Below, piece by piece: positions 37,401 through 48,431 of a DNA stretch of 64,000 nucleotides (position 1 is its first letter; each line of letters starts with the position of its first letter). This DNA comes from Cycas panzhihuaensis. Lineage: Eukaryota > Cycadophyta. The stretch is taken from the NCBI GenBank assembly GCA_023213395.1, contig CM041465.1, positions 150,171,741-150,235,740 of the forward strand, read 5' to 3'. A model generated the notes under the pieces. The model saw nothing but the letters and a program-made list of their open reading frames with translations. It did no database searches and was not told where the DNA came from. A program made the translations under genes and the position numbers.

Positions 37401-37616
37401 ATCCTTCATCTATCCACCACTCCAGATCAAGGAAGAGTTGCCTCAAAGGGGTTTGTGTATCATTTGTGGGTCCCAAACCTGCGTTCTGACGCATAGATGC
37501 CCTTTGTGGGTGATTTCCTTCACTTGTCATCATAGGTACATAGCCACCTAAAACCATTAGTTATTTGGCTTGATCTCGATCGAGTGTAGCAACCCCCTCT
37601 CCCCTAAAGGTATGAT
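34465..37616 (+). repeat. gypsy 5' LTR
   Basis: About 3.15 kb, colinear with 49350-52508. Contains a (GA)n tract (36913-36929) and three copies of ggtaccact/ggtaccac near 35017-35045. Frames such as 34805-35008, 35127-35357 and 36639-36893 fall in LTR sequence and show no protein motif. Confidence 0.88.
36913..36929. repeat. (GA)n microsatellite in 5' LTR
   Basis: About eight GA units; the 3' LTR has an interrupted version near 51802-51820. Confidence 0.7.
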
Positions 37617-37869
37617 TTTACTAAGGACCATACTAGGGACTCACCAATAAAGGATTAATCCTCTCTCCCTTCTTATTGGTGCTACCTCCTTTCCAGTAGC
37701 TCTTCTTGATTTGTTGGGTATCCCCCAACACTTGTCACATTATCTCTTTTCCTTCTAACTTTTAGGAGGAACTTGTATGCGATAGTTCTCTCGTCACTTA
37801 CAAGGCCTTCCTCCTTTGTTGGAATACTCTTCTTATCATCCCCTTCCTTCATCAGATTTTGATTCGACC

Positions 37870-39630
37870 ATGGAAGGATTCCCTTTAGATTAGGCATATC
37901 ATACCTATGCTTCTAAATCTCGCAAGTCATCCACCTCCTTCCAAGGGCCTGCCCAAGAGGGTGAGGATTCTATCTTTTACATGGGTGACTAGAAACACCC
38001 ACAAGTCCATCACCTCTCCACTCATGAAGTAGAGGCATCTTCTCCTTTAGAGTTCCACCACCTTGGTGGTGACTCTCATGAGGATCATCCTATGGGATCC
38101 ACCTCATATGAGGACCCTTCTACCTCTTATGATCAAGCAGACATCCCCCCCCCCCTCCCCCCCACAAATATTGTCGAATCCCTTAACAAGTGATTCCAAG
38201 CCACCAATCTCCAATCACATCTTAAGTGGTTGGATAATATCTTGTAAAGCATCATGCTTCCTTCTTCCACATCTACTCTATCTCATTCATCTCATTTGAC
38301 TCCCTTGCCTACAAGGATGATATGCCTTATTTCATCTTCCTCTCCTTATGGTCCATGTTCCTTAGGGACCACCCAAGGCATGTCCTCTTCCTAACTTGGG
38401 TTGAGCATGCCCCCCTCCAATCAAACAACTACACCTCCACCAACCATAGTATATCCACCTCATGTTAGATCTAGGGGACATGTATGCACCCCTACTTCTA
38501 GTTATGTGGGGTCTACCCCCACATATTCCCAAGCTCAACTTAGGGATCCTTCCCTTTACTTACCCCCAGGTTATGCTTCTCAACCATGGGGGCACGATAA
38601 AGGAAACCCCCTTCCAGTCTATGGGGTAGACCCTTTGCACCCATATGGGGTCGTGCCACCTACGAGTGGCTTATATGGGCAAAACCTAATTCTACACCCC
38701 TCTATTCCATCCTCCTACTTCATCTCTCATGCTGTGCCTTTACAAGGAGGGTACGCCTCCTTCCAAAGCACTATCTCTTAAGCTCCTTTCTAATAAGAGG
38801 CATACCCACAAGGGAGGATGGGTCCCTCATACCCATCTGCTCCTCTACCAATCCCTTTAAATGCAACATTAGCACCTTTTACTAAATGGGAGAAGGTCCC
38901 TATCCCATTTCAAACCAAGTTTCCCAAGGAGGATTTGGTCAACCTTGCCCACCTCTTCCTCCACCTCTCATTGATCCCATGATCCAACCAAGGGCATGTC
39001 CCTTCATGGATTATAGATCAACCCCTCTATCCATTGAGGCACTAAGAACTAACTTACTACCTCACCCTCCTGAGGTTCCCAAATTTGATGGGGCCTCATC
39101 TCAAGACTCAATGGAGAACGTTAGAGGATTTTCCATGGCGTGCATCAATTATTAGACATACAACCATATCCTGATAAAACTCTTTTCATGCTCCCTCCAA
39201 GGCAATGCCCTTAAATGGTTCTATCACCTTCCAGTGCATTCTTTCCACTCATTCCAACAACTCGTTGATGAGTTCGTCAATTATTTTGATATAGCTCATC
39301 CTTTCAAGAGAAGAATGAAGGCTTTCCTGTCTCTTAAATAAGGTCACGATGAGATGAATCGTGACTTTGTGAGACAGTTCTATGATCTTCTCCACTCTGC
39401 CAAGGCAACCTTGCCTGAAGAATTAAAGAGAGATCTCTTCACCAATGCCCTACATCCCAAAGTCCATGTTGAAGTCCTCAAAATAGAGGCAACGATATGT
39501 GATTCTACCATAGCAAAGTGCTTGGTCCTCGAGGAAATTGAGAGCCAAGTGGGTCTCAAGAAGCCTCTTAAGTCCTCGCAACAGCATGAGGTGCCTCCTC
39601 CACCTCGTGAAACAAAAATCTAACAACTCC
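37870..39630 (+). pseudogene. gypsy gag (broken)
   Basis: An ATG at 37870 opens MEGFPLD, followed by a Ser/His/Pro-rich N-terminal region (about 37900-38780, with Pro/Tyr-rich runs such as PPTSGLYGQN). The capsid domain starts near 39060 (LLPHPPEVPKFDGAS). The Retrotrans_gag block follows: LQGNALKWFYHLP, SFQQLVDEFVNYF, then NRDFVRQFYDLLHSAK and KRDLFTNALHPKVHV. Stops occur after the first and second open stretches (39155, 39343). Gag packages the element RNA. The long proline-rich N terminus is unusual. A run of 17 C/T bases (38146-38163) probably marks replication slippage. Confidence 0.85.
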
Positions 39631-40370
39631 TAGGTCTTTTTTTCATCTGACAGAAAAGACCTTAGATCCCTTAACCTCTGCTATATATTCTTTTGAATGT
39701 ATCATAAAGGAGCTTAAACTCCAAGCCCCTTCATCTCCTACTTCACATAAACCAGTCCACCAAGCTTCTTAATCCACACCCCCAAAGGGTGGGTAGAAGA
39801 AATGGTATTCCGTTCATAGGGAGTGCTTTCACAAAGATTCACAATATAGGGCCTAGCACCTTAAAGCCATCCCATAATATGAATCTTCCCCTAAACAAGC
39901 ATCTATGCCTAACCTAGACCAACCTATCCATAAATATCCTTTCCCCAAACATGGGGAGTGTGATCAAAATGCCCAAAAAAAAGGTAACCGAAATAGAGGT
40001 AGATCCCCAAACCCTCACCTTTTGGAAGCTAAATGGAAGGGTGTAAGGAACTCCTCATCTTCTTTTGGTTCTCTCGATCACCATACTCCTTCCCACTCTC
40101 ATTCCTAAAATAAAGGAAAGATGGTCATTCAGATGCTTGAAACCACATCATTGTATGTCCTAACTTAGTCCCAAGCAACTAAAAAAGCGATAGGAACTTC
40201 TTCTTCTACCTCTTATCTTGACCCTTCTTAAGAGACCCCTCCTTTGGAGATCCCTCTACTGCCCAAGACCATTCCTGTATGTCTTGGTCATTACAAATTT
40301 TGAAGGGTGCTTCCCTAACCCACCGTGAAGGGGAAGTCCTTCTCCATTGTTGACAAGCTTCACACTGTGG
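39631..40370 (+). pseudogene. gypsy gag-protease linker
   Basis: A basic, Ser/Pro-rich region (KKGNRNRGRSPNPH at about 39975-40015) with stops. No clear CCHC zinc knuckle; CFHKDSQYRA near 39830 may be a remnant. Confidence 0.5.
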
Positions 40371-40960
40371 CCGTGGAGATATCCATGATGGATGTCTTGA
40401 GAAGCTACCCTGAGTAATGTGCCCCCCTCTTAGAGACTTTGGGATTAGCTAATGCATCCATTTATGCTTTGGGTATTGCTCTAAGTCACGAATCCATCAT
40501 CTCCTTTGACCCTAAAGACCTCCCCCCAACCAGTGAAAATGAATGCCAATGGCACTACCCCTTCACCATAACTATAGACACACTTGAATGCACCCTTCAA
40601 AGGACCATTGTGGATAATGGTTCTTTTGTCAATGCCATGCCCTTACACATCATGCAAGAGCTTGGTATATCGGCCCTCAAACTGGTTCCATGGTGTTGTT
40701 AAGGCTATCATGGTAGCAAAAAGATATACTTGGGATCGATTTCCATCCCCCTTACTCTTAAGGACAAAACTGTCCTTACCAATATTGTAGTCCTTGATGT
40801 GGATGTCGATTACAACCTCTTGTTGGGATGCCCGTGGCTTGACCAAATGGGGATTATGTGCTCGTCCCGTTGGGAGCAACTTAAATTTGTCCATGAAGGA
40901 CGAATGAGGATTGTCACATGGGAGCTTCCTCCTGCCAAACAATCTCGTCAACCTCATCAA
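40330..40960 (+). pseudogene. gypsy aspartic protease (broken)
   Basis: A conserved lead-in reads VDKLHTVAVEISMMDVLRSY at about 40350. The active-site block reads TIVDNGSFVNAMPLHIMQEL, where D-N-G replaces D-S/T-G. A frameshift near 40690 leads into the C-terminal half: GSISIPLTLKDKT, NIVVLDVDVDYNLLLG, CPWLDQMG. The last is the usual flap/ILGR.WL block of plant gypsy proteases. The protease matures Gag-Pol; the changed triplet and the frameshift mean it is inactive. Confidence 0.82.
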
Positions 40961-41699
40961 GAGGTTTGCGATAAGGCAAAAGGTAATATTCCTGGTTCGT
41001 CTCACCTGGGAGAAGGTCTTTCTCCTTCTTCCTTAAACCTTATCTACTTCACCCTTATTGGTATAGGGAGCTATGGTTACCTCACTGTGCTTAGTGACGA
41101 TGAGTCCGAAGGTAAGGATGAGGACCTCCCTCATCTCATATCCCTCCTAAACACGAGTAGGGAATACTCTCTTGATTCTAGACCTCAACATGGAGCCTCT
41201 TCCATTGAGGAGTTTGTTCCTGCTCTTAAGTCACATGTCATTGCTCTTACCTCCCATGCAATTTCCTATATCACCTCTCCTTCCACCTCACCCCACCCCC
41301 CCTAGCTATGAGGTGAGGTAACCTCTCATTACCTATCATGAGGGGTTACTTTCTGACTCTTCTGAAGAGTCTACTAAATACGTAGAATGGTGGATAGATT
41401 ATTACAGCCCTACTACTCCTTCCACTTCTCACCCATCATCTTCTCGAAGCATGGTTATCTATGGGGTAGACTACTTTAAGGATGATGAGGCCTTGCTTAA
41501 GCATTTAGCAGGCTCCATGCCTAATTTTCGTTGTGGTCACCAGAAGATCTTGGCTATTGGGTCATCCCTAGTTGACCTAAACCCATCCTCTTCTTCCTTG
41601 CCCCCTCCTATTAACTAAGCCCCCCTTCACTTCAAGGAAGGAAATGATATATGCATAGGGGAAACCAAGGATAGTATCCTTGCTCTCAGTAAGGTCATA

Positions 41700-42500
41700 A
41701 AGGTGGGAGCAAAATGCTCTCATGATGAAATGAAGGAATACACCCTTCTTTTCTAGGAATTCCATGACATTTTTGTGTGGGACTGCTCTGACATGAAGGG
41801 AATAGACCCTTCTATTATCACCCATAACCTCACTACCATTCCAGAAACTCACCCTATGTGACAAAAATAATGTACTCTTCACTCAAAACTCTCAATTGTT
41901 GTGAAGATGGAAGTTGAGAAACTCCTAGATACGGGGTTAATCACTTCCATCGATTACCCCAAATGGGTGTCTAATATCATTCTTGTTGCTAAAAAGAATG
42001 GGACGATTAGGATATGCATTGACTTTCATGACATTAACAATGTATGTCCTAAGGATAACTTTTCTCTTCCCTTCATCGATCAAATCATTAAACGAATTAT
42101 TGGGTTTGAAGTCATGTCCTTGATAGATGGCTTCTCAGGTTATAACCAAATCTAAATCTCCCCTGAAAACCATCACAAGATGGCCTTCACCACGCCTTGG
42201 AGCACCTTCCCTTACAAAGCAATGCCCTTTGGGCTTAAGAACATAGGCACCACTTATCAAAGGATGATGTAATTTATCTTTCATGACCTTATTAACAAAA
42301 CTCTTGAGATTTTTATGGACAACATGATGAACCTTTTGCACATAAGGGCCCATCATCCTAGCAATTTGCAAGCCATCTTCACACGATGCTGTGAATACCA
42401 TGTAAGCCTAAACCCCCTTAAATATTTATTTATCGTGATAGCTGGTAAGCTCCTTAGATTCCTCATTTCAAAACAATTTATCTAAATTAATCTCGACAAA
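41700..42500 (+). pseudogene. gypsy reverse transcriptase (broken)
   Basis: The lead-in EFHDIFVWDCSDMKGIDPSI at about 41757-41815 is the classic plant gypsy pre-RT motif. RT then reads MEVEKLLDTGLITSIDYPKW, VAKKNGTIRICIDFHDINNV, CPKDNFSLPFIDQI, MSLIDGFSGYNQI, TPWSTFPYKAMPFGLKN and TTYQRMM. The catalytic box is F-M-D-N at about 42315, where Y-[IV/A]-D-D is expected, so the second Asp is lost. Stops follow GYNQI and QRMM. Confidence 0.92.
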
Positions 42501-43100
42501 GTCAAGGCCATCCTTGACATGCCTTCTCCTAAGACCTAATAATAAATCAAATTGTTCTTAGGTAGGTTAGGCTTCTTTAGGAATTTCCTAGCAAATTTTG
42601 CCATAAACACAAAGCCCCTCACCAACCTGTTGAAGAAAGAGGCCCCGTTTGTTTGGTCTCTGAAGGCCCAACAAGCCTTCGGGGAGCTCAAAGGAGCTCT
42701 CACTTCCACTCTAACTCTAGTGCCCCCTCTCTTTAATAGGCTCTTCATCCTCTATACCTCTGCTACCGATGAATCCTTAAGCACCATCCTTGCCCAAGAG
42801 GATGACTCAGGAACCAAGTGAGCCATTTATTTCATCAATCACACCTTAGTAGCTACCGAACTTAACTACTCTCATGATGAGAAGGAGTGTCTCTCCTTGG
42901 TGTACACTATCGAAAAGTTTAGGCACTACTTACTTGGAAACACTACTTCAGTAATCATCCAGTCTAATCCCTTGAGGTACTTGCTAACCCGATCCAGCCT
43001 GACAAGTAGGACTGGCAAGTGGGTCATCCTCCTCCAGGAATTTAATCTCCAAATCATTAACAGGAAATCAAAGAAGGGGATGGTGGTTTCTTAACAACCA
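42501..43100 (+). pseudogene. gypsy first RNase H (broken)
   Basis: Reads LGRLGFFRNFLANFA, PLTNLLKKEAPFVWS, QQAFGELKGALTS, then LYTSATDESLSTILAQED. The Asp usually seen in LYIDAS-like text is changed. YFINHTLVATELNYSHDEKE, CLSLVYTIEKFRHYL and VIIQSNPLRYLL follow. This is the ordinary Ty3-type RNase H directly after RT. Stops at about 42821 and 43094. Confidence 0.88.
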
Positions 43101-43379
43101 GCCAACACCCCCATCCTGAATCCTTATGATGCTCCCGTTGATGATTCCTTGCCTGATGAGCCCATTTTATCCATTCAGGATCCATCCCCCCATCCATCAG
43201 CCGATAGTGAGTGGTATGGGGACATTGTGTGATACCTCGTTGATCAATAATATCACCGTAGCACGAGCGATAAGGTAAGGTTATGTATTAGGGCTACTTC
43301 TAGGCAGTATTTCCTCATCAGAGAGGTATTTTACAAGAGGTCTTTCGATGGGTTCCTTCTCCATTGTGCCAGCCCCAAC

Positions 43380-44453
43380 GAGGCAGACTAAATTCTTTAT
43401 GAATGCCATAACGACATTTGTTGGGGTCATTTTGGGGGTCAATCCATGGCCTAAGGATCCTTTACATGGGATATTATTAGCTGTTCCTCTTCAAGGATGC
43501 TCATGCTTATGACCTACGATGTCATCGGTGTTAAGAGCATGCCAATGTCACCCATTTGTCTTTAAGGCTTTACATCTTATCATCTCACCATGGCCCTTCT
43601 CGCAATGGGAACTAGACCTCATTGGGGCCATAACTCCCCCTTCCTCATCGCAACACAAGTTCATCTTGTCTATGATAGAATACTTTACTAAATGGGCTAA
43701 AGCGATCCTCTTATCCTCTACTCTTGGCAAAATGATAGCCACCTTCATCTACTAACATACTATTTATCAATTTGGGGTCCCTGACGTCTTGATTACAGAC
43801 AACAGAACCCCCTTTGTAATAAGGAAATGGATAAATTTTGTGAGAAATTTAAGATCTCTCATTAAACCTCCTCTCCTTATTACCCTCATGCCAACGACCA
43901 AGTAGAATCATTTAATAAAACCTTCATAAACATCCTGAAGAAAATTGTTCCCTAATCTAAAAAAGATTGGCACCTTGAACTTTCCTTTGCCTTATCCGCG
44001 TATCACACATCTATCTGCATAGCTATAGGAGTGACCCCATTCTTCCTTGTGTATGGAACTAAGGTGGTTCTCCCATTGGAAGTTGAGATCCCTTTCTTAT
44101 GAGTTTCCCTTTATGGTCTTTTTGATGTGGAATCATAGCATTAGGCCCATCTCCTAAATCTTGAAGCCTTAGACGATAAACACTTGATCGCCTACCAAGT
44201 GAATCTCACCTCTAAAGCTAGGGCACAAAAGGCATATGACAAATGTCTTTGCCCTCGCCCCTTGCATCCTGAGGACCATATCATAAAGTTGGAATATCTC
44301 CATGATTGCTTGTCCAAGTTCAGACCTAAATGGGTTGGCCCCTTCATCATTCTTGAAAGCCTCGATAATGGTGCCTATAGGATTACAACCTTAGAGGGCC
44401 TTAAATTTCAGAAAGTTGTCAATGGTAAGTTCCTTAAGAAATTCCATGCGTGA
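43380..44453 (+). pseudogene. gypsy integrase (broken)
   Basis: A zinc-finger remnant ILYECHNDICWGHFGGQSMA lies at about 43390-43450, continued out of frame by DAHAYDLRCHRC (HHCC pattern). The core has WELDLIGAITPPSS (first Asp), IEYFTKWAKA, PDVLITDNRTPFV (second Asp) and, after frameshifts, ANDQVESFNKTFINILKKIV (Glu). AYHTSICIAIGVTPFFLVYG follows, then the C-terminal DNA-binding fold KFRPKWVGPFIILES and GAYRITTLEG at 44184-44453. All three DDE residues can still be seen, in two frames. Confidence 0.9.
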
Positions 44454-45410
44454 CTGTCCTCACTCTCGAGCAGGCTAAGCACATTAATTCCTCTTTTCCT
44501 CGCTATGAAATAAGCCTAAACTACCACTCTAAGTACATCCTCATTCTCCCAAACCATGGGTGGAATGACGATCTAGGGTGGCCTTCCTATCCCTACATTT
44601 TCTCCTATGGCATCTTGTGTTTCCCTCTTGAGGGAAACCCTTCCTCCTTATTAGATGTGTTGATTTCCATCACTCTTAAGCTTAAAAACGCACTCTAACT
44701 AGTATTGCATGTGCAAGTTCCTGTACTCTCTCTTCGCTGGTGCTTCCTTTGCATATCCACTATGCTTCGTTGATGGACATGCATGGCTTTCCATCTCCTA
44801 GCATCATACATGCCTATCACCTATACTCATAATGGTTGTGTATGCCTACTATGAGTATGGCCCTACATGAAAGGAAGTGTAGGCATCACCCAAATAATCT
44901 AATAACAAAAACCATATAACAATCAACCAAAATCATCATGATCTATAGCGCCTCATGCATGTGTGCACCTGTGTCCACATATACACAAACATATAAATAT
45001 ATAAATAATAAATGCAACATCATACACCATCATCATGGATCAAATGGGGTGCCAATAGGCCCCTATTTATATACATAATAAATCATATCATACAAAACTG
45101 TGTAGTATATCATCCTAAGGAAGTTGGAATCCTTGCAGAGAAGAGTACAATCATGTGATAATATATGGTGACTCCTTAGAGGTCCAATGCTTTCCCAATC
45201 AAAACCCATAATACCCTACTCTCTAGTGCTCCTGTGTTCAAGGGGTATCATTTCCTGGTTGGTGTGATCCCTCCCCAAAGACCAAATGCCTCCTAGGCTC
45301 CTCATATGCCATTGTGAACTCCTAACCTCGCTCCCTTCATCTCAAGGCCTCCTCGAGGTCACCACTGTCATGTGTGTCTAAGTCCTACTCTGCGACAACC
45401 TCATCACCAT
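44454..45410. other. spacer after integrase, no gene recognised
   Basis: An 82-codon plus-strand frame overlaps the integrase end (44450-44698) but has no motif. The rest is AT-rich with stops on both strands. Confidence 0.5.
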
Positions 45411-45419
45411 TTAGTCCAC

Positions 45420-47173
45420 CAATTAAACATATCACGCCTGGATACGATCCCTCTCTTCCTCTACTCCTCTGAGCCTCTCCTCTAGCATAACTATCCTAAT
45501 GTGGCTCTCTACATCACCACCTGCTCCTTCATCTGCTCCTCCACCTTGAGCCTCTAGTTCCTGGACTTGACCTTGTAAGGCATCTCTCTCTGTGCGGGTC
45601 CCATCTAACTCTCTCTATAGTTGTCCCACCCTCACCTGGTGCTCTTAGGACTCTCCTACCCATATGTCCCTGGCTCTGATCAGTAGGGTAAATGATGTTG
45701 TATGTGCCCCTGCTAATCGAGGCTCCTCTCTAGCTTAGATGGGAGGTTTCCCCTCTGTGTAGACCTGGGGGAATACCTCCCAGACTATTGCCTCTGCCCA
45801 TCTTCGTTGCTCCTGCCAAGTCAAATACATCACATGTTAGTCCATACACCCATATATCATACCCTCAAAGCAAAATCAAAGTAAACTATCTAGTCACCTA
45901 GTTATTAAAAGATGATAGGAAAAGGTAATGTCTCATCTCCTGGGATGCCTGGCTCCTTAACTTGGATGACCACCTCCTCCTTAGGACCTCCCTTGGTAGC
46001 TGGTACCTCCTCCTCCTTGGGTACCACCTTGCCTACTACCTAGTCTGCTAGGGCGTCTCCTCTTCCCTCTTCTACTACTACTACTGTCATTGCCACTGCC
46101 TAAGCTCTGCCTACCACCCTCAGTCTCTGAACTAGTGTGCAGGATGGTATACCTCCTCTTGTAGCTCCTGAAGGACCTACCTCATCTCTTGCCATCCCTG
46201 AAGGACCTACCTCACCTCTAGTGTTCCCTGATAGACCTACCCCACCCCCTATTGCTCCTGATGAGCCTGTCCCATCACCTCTATCACCTCCATCATCATC
46301 GCCACCATCTCAAGGGGCACCTCTTGCATTGTCATCACTATCCCGCCTTACTCCTTTGTATAGGTCTACCGTGTAATCTGCTAAAGTGAGGAGGTCTAGC
46401 GATGTTTCCTCCACTGGCTGTCTGACATGTATATGGTCCTTGGTCCCTCTAAACTGAGTTTGCCACCTATGCACTATAGGAGCTCATATCGAGATAGGAT
46501 GTGGTCCTCTTGGTAGTGCTACTACCCCAAAATAATTGAAAAACCAACATTGTAGCAATGTGCAATGGGAGAATCCTCCTCTCCTTGTCACCTTGATGGC
46601 ATCTAACTAGGTAACCACATTCATCACTATTAGGGCGGCCCAATCCAGTCTCTCCCTAGCCTCACATTTCTTAAGAGTATCCATCCACCCACCGGGTATG
46701 TCTTTATAGTTCTACTTCTAGGAGATTCGAAATAGAGTTCCTAATGTAATCAACTTCCTCAATCAAGGAATCTATGATATAACCATAGTCTGGACCAATA
46801 TCCCTCACTTATCCCACCTATCCTGGTCAGTAAAAAATATGGCTACCTCTGTGTGTGTGGCATTTGTGCTGGCCAATGTGCCCAATGATGCTAGTGCTCC
46901 CCTTGTTGATACACCTAGGATCCTTTGAACATCTCTTGGAGTGATGGTAACATCCCCTACTTGAGGAAGGTGGAAGACGTACCACCTGCAATCCCAATGG
47001 GAGACTATGTCTACTAAGAGGCGCTGATCCGATGTATACTTAGAGGTTTTGATAATCTTCAACAACCCACATCGCCTTAATATTTGCCTGTCTGCTTCTG
47101 TTATCATCTTAATAAAACTCATCATGGCAATCTATATGTTCTCACAGTTGTCTTTCTGATAACTGCCTACAAA
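45420..47173 (-). pseudogene. antisense plant mobile domain (PMD) gene, main exon, decayed
   Basis: This lies opposite to the element's own genes. From 47173 downwards, with ATG at 47125, it reads LRRCGLLKIIKTSK, LVDIVSHWDCRWYVFHLPQV, GDVTITPRDVQRILGVSTRG (residues about 15-80), then after a stop VRDIGPDYGYIIDSLIEE, KKCEARERLDWAALIVMNVV, CTLLQCWFFNYFGVVALPRG, VHRWQTQ and LTLADYTVDLYKGV. These are the hallmarks of the PMD (aminotransferase-like, Pfam PF10536) fold seen in MAIN/MAIL1 proteins and in some transposons. Next comes a Gly/Asp/Ser linker with a 10-residue repeat, a basic patch (RRGKRRRPSR, NLS-like), then WQEQRRWAEAIVWEVF and a coiled coil (RELDGTRTERDALQGQVQEL, LEERLRGVEEERDRIQA). 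About ten stops and one or two frameshifts; long stretches remain in one frame. The function of PMD proteins in elements is unknown; host ones help silence transposons. Confidence 0.82.
46166..46275. repeat. 30-bp minisatellite, about 3.5 units
   Basis: Units of 30 bp built around 'cctgaaggacctacctca'. Read on the minus strand they encode a 10-residue repeat of the form RGEVGPSG.. in the linker of the PMD gene. The plus strand happens to be open too, giving a proline-rich frame (46137-46376), which I treat as a shadow. Confidence 0.8.
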
Positions 47174-47284
47174 AAGCACCCAATAATTAGTCAAAACACT
47201 CTACACTCAGCCTGCCTACCCTCAGGTTGCCTCTCCCCCTCTCTGGGTTGAGTTTGGCACCTTTTCGGGCCATTTTTTCTTCTT

Positions 47285-47350
47285 TTTCTGCTTGATTCCC
47301 TTTGCCCTGCATCAAACTTTATGGTACCGTAGAGTTTAACATGGGCCCTA
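47285..47350. repeat. LTR-like motif inside the gypsy internal region
   Basis: 'catcaaactttatggtaccgtagagtttaacatgggc' resembles the LTR block at 34999-35056 ('cattaaactttgtggtaccac...aagtttactatggggtg') and 49886-49945, and the solo LTR near 1990-2030. It lies in the supposed intron of the PMD gene and upstream of the second RNase H. Confidence 0.5.
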
Positions 47351-48420
47351 CTGAGATTTTAGCATTTTCTTAGTGGCCCCATGGAAAACTATGAAACATT
47401 GTGATTTTCACCATGGGGCCCTCCATAGCCCCCTCAAAAGGGGGGGAATACCCAAAAATCCTAAAATTATTTGTCTAAGTAGACCACAGTCAGGCCCACT
47501 CAAACCATGGCTACCTAATGCCCTAGTCCCCCCCCTCTCTGGGCCCAAATTAGGCTCTAGAGGATCCTAAATTATCCTTAAGGGGCCAAACATCACCTCA
47601 AAAAATATAAATAACATATTAAATATAATCGACGAAATAGAATAGGTAGGGGATAATGCACTCACTCAGTCTGGCCTCGCTACTACCATCTCATCATCCC
47701 ATTCTCGTCGGCTGTCTCTGCGTCTTAATCTGATGGGCAGATCTCCCCTGTGTGCCTCCAAAGTTGTGTGGCGCTTCGTTATGTAAGGGAAAAGGCTCTA
47801 AATCGATCGCGAGCTCATGAAAATGAATTCCATTTTCATTGAGTTTCCTTTATATAGGTGGGGCCCCCGATAGGTACTTCCTCCTTTCCTTCCATTGTGA
47901 CAGCCCCTATGATTGCCTCTTTTCCTATATCACTTTTTCCTTCTGAGTCTGTTCCCCATTTCACCTTTGTAGCCTCCATTTTTTGCCTCCTTGGTGCATT
48001 TATGATGATCACTTTAGTCTTTCGCAGACCCCTTCTGTCTTGATTTTTACACTATCCTAAAGCATACCCATGTTTATACTTGTTTAGCTTATTTCTTCAC
48101 CCTGAGTTCATTTTTGCCACCCACTAGAGCCTTTGGGAGCTCCCAAAGGAAGTGCCTTCCTCATCCTAGACCTTGTTGAGGCCCTTTTAATGGCCTTTAG
48201 GACCCTGAAAGGGCCATTTTTTTCATTGTTGCCTTCCCTTCCGTAGAGTCTATCTCCTCATCCCTGAGCATCCTCCTTCTAGGGCTCTCATTTCCTCCAT
48301 GGTTCCTATTCATAGCCTTCCAAGTGCTTCGTAGCCTCGGCACTACCTCTCACATCTTCCTTTACTTACTGACCTGTCGTCACTTATCTTCTTCTACCCT
48401 CTATCTTATTGAGGCCCTCA
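47351..48420. other. spacer around PMD exon 1, upstream of second RNase H
   Basis: Apart from the possible PMD exon 1, no recognised coding sequence. A plus-strand frame at 47858-48043 is hydrophobic without a known motif. Confidence 0.4.
47655..47800 (-). pseudogene. possible first exon of the antisense PMD gene
   Basis: Minus-strand open text RHTTLEAHRGDLPIRLRRRD followed by SRREWDDEMVVARPD, ending at gtgagt (minus strand), a consensus splice donor. The matching acceptor would be ctaattattgggtgctttttgtag ending at about 47174. The in-frame TGA right at the donor could come from CGA by one transition. Splicing is inferred, not shown. Confidence 0.45.
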
Positions 48421-48431
48421 TCCCTCTTCCC

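Noticed and set aside
40643-41005. 120-codon minus-strand frame
   Set aside because: Antisense shadow of the gypsy protease region.
44450-44698. Env-like ORF after integrase
   Set aside because: 82 codons, no signal peptide or membrane segment that I can see and no conserved motif.
46166-46275. CRISPR-like regular repeats
   Set aside because: Direct 30-bp tandem units with no unique spacers, in plant DNA; an ordinary minisatellite.
46137-46376. Proline-rich plus-strand frame of 79 codons
   Set aside because: It is the complement of the 30-bp repeat coding the linker of the antisense PMD gene; no domain of its own.
45420-47173. Independent host PMD gene lying in intergenic DNA
   Set aside because: It lies wholly inside one gypsy element, between integrase and the second RNase H; a host gene captured after insertion remains possible but is less simple.
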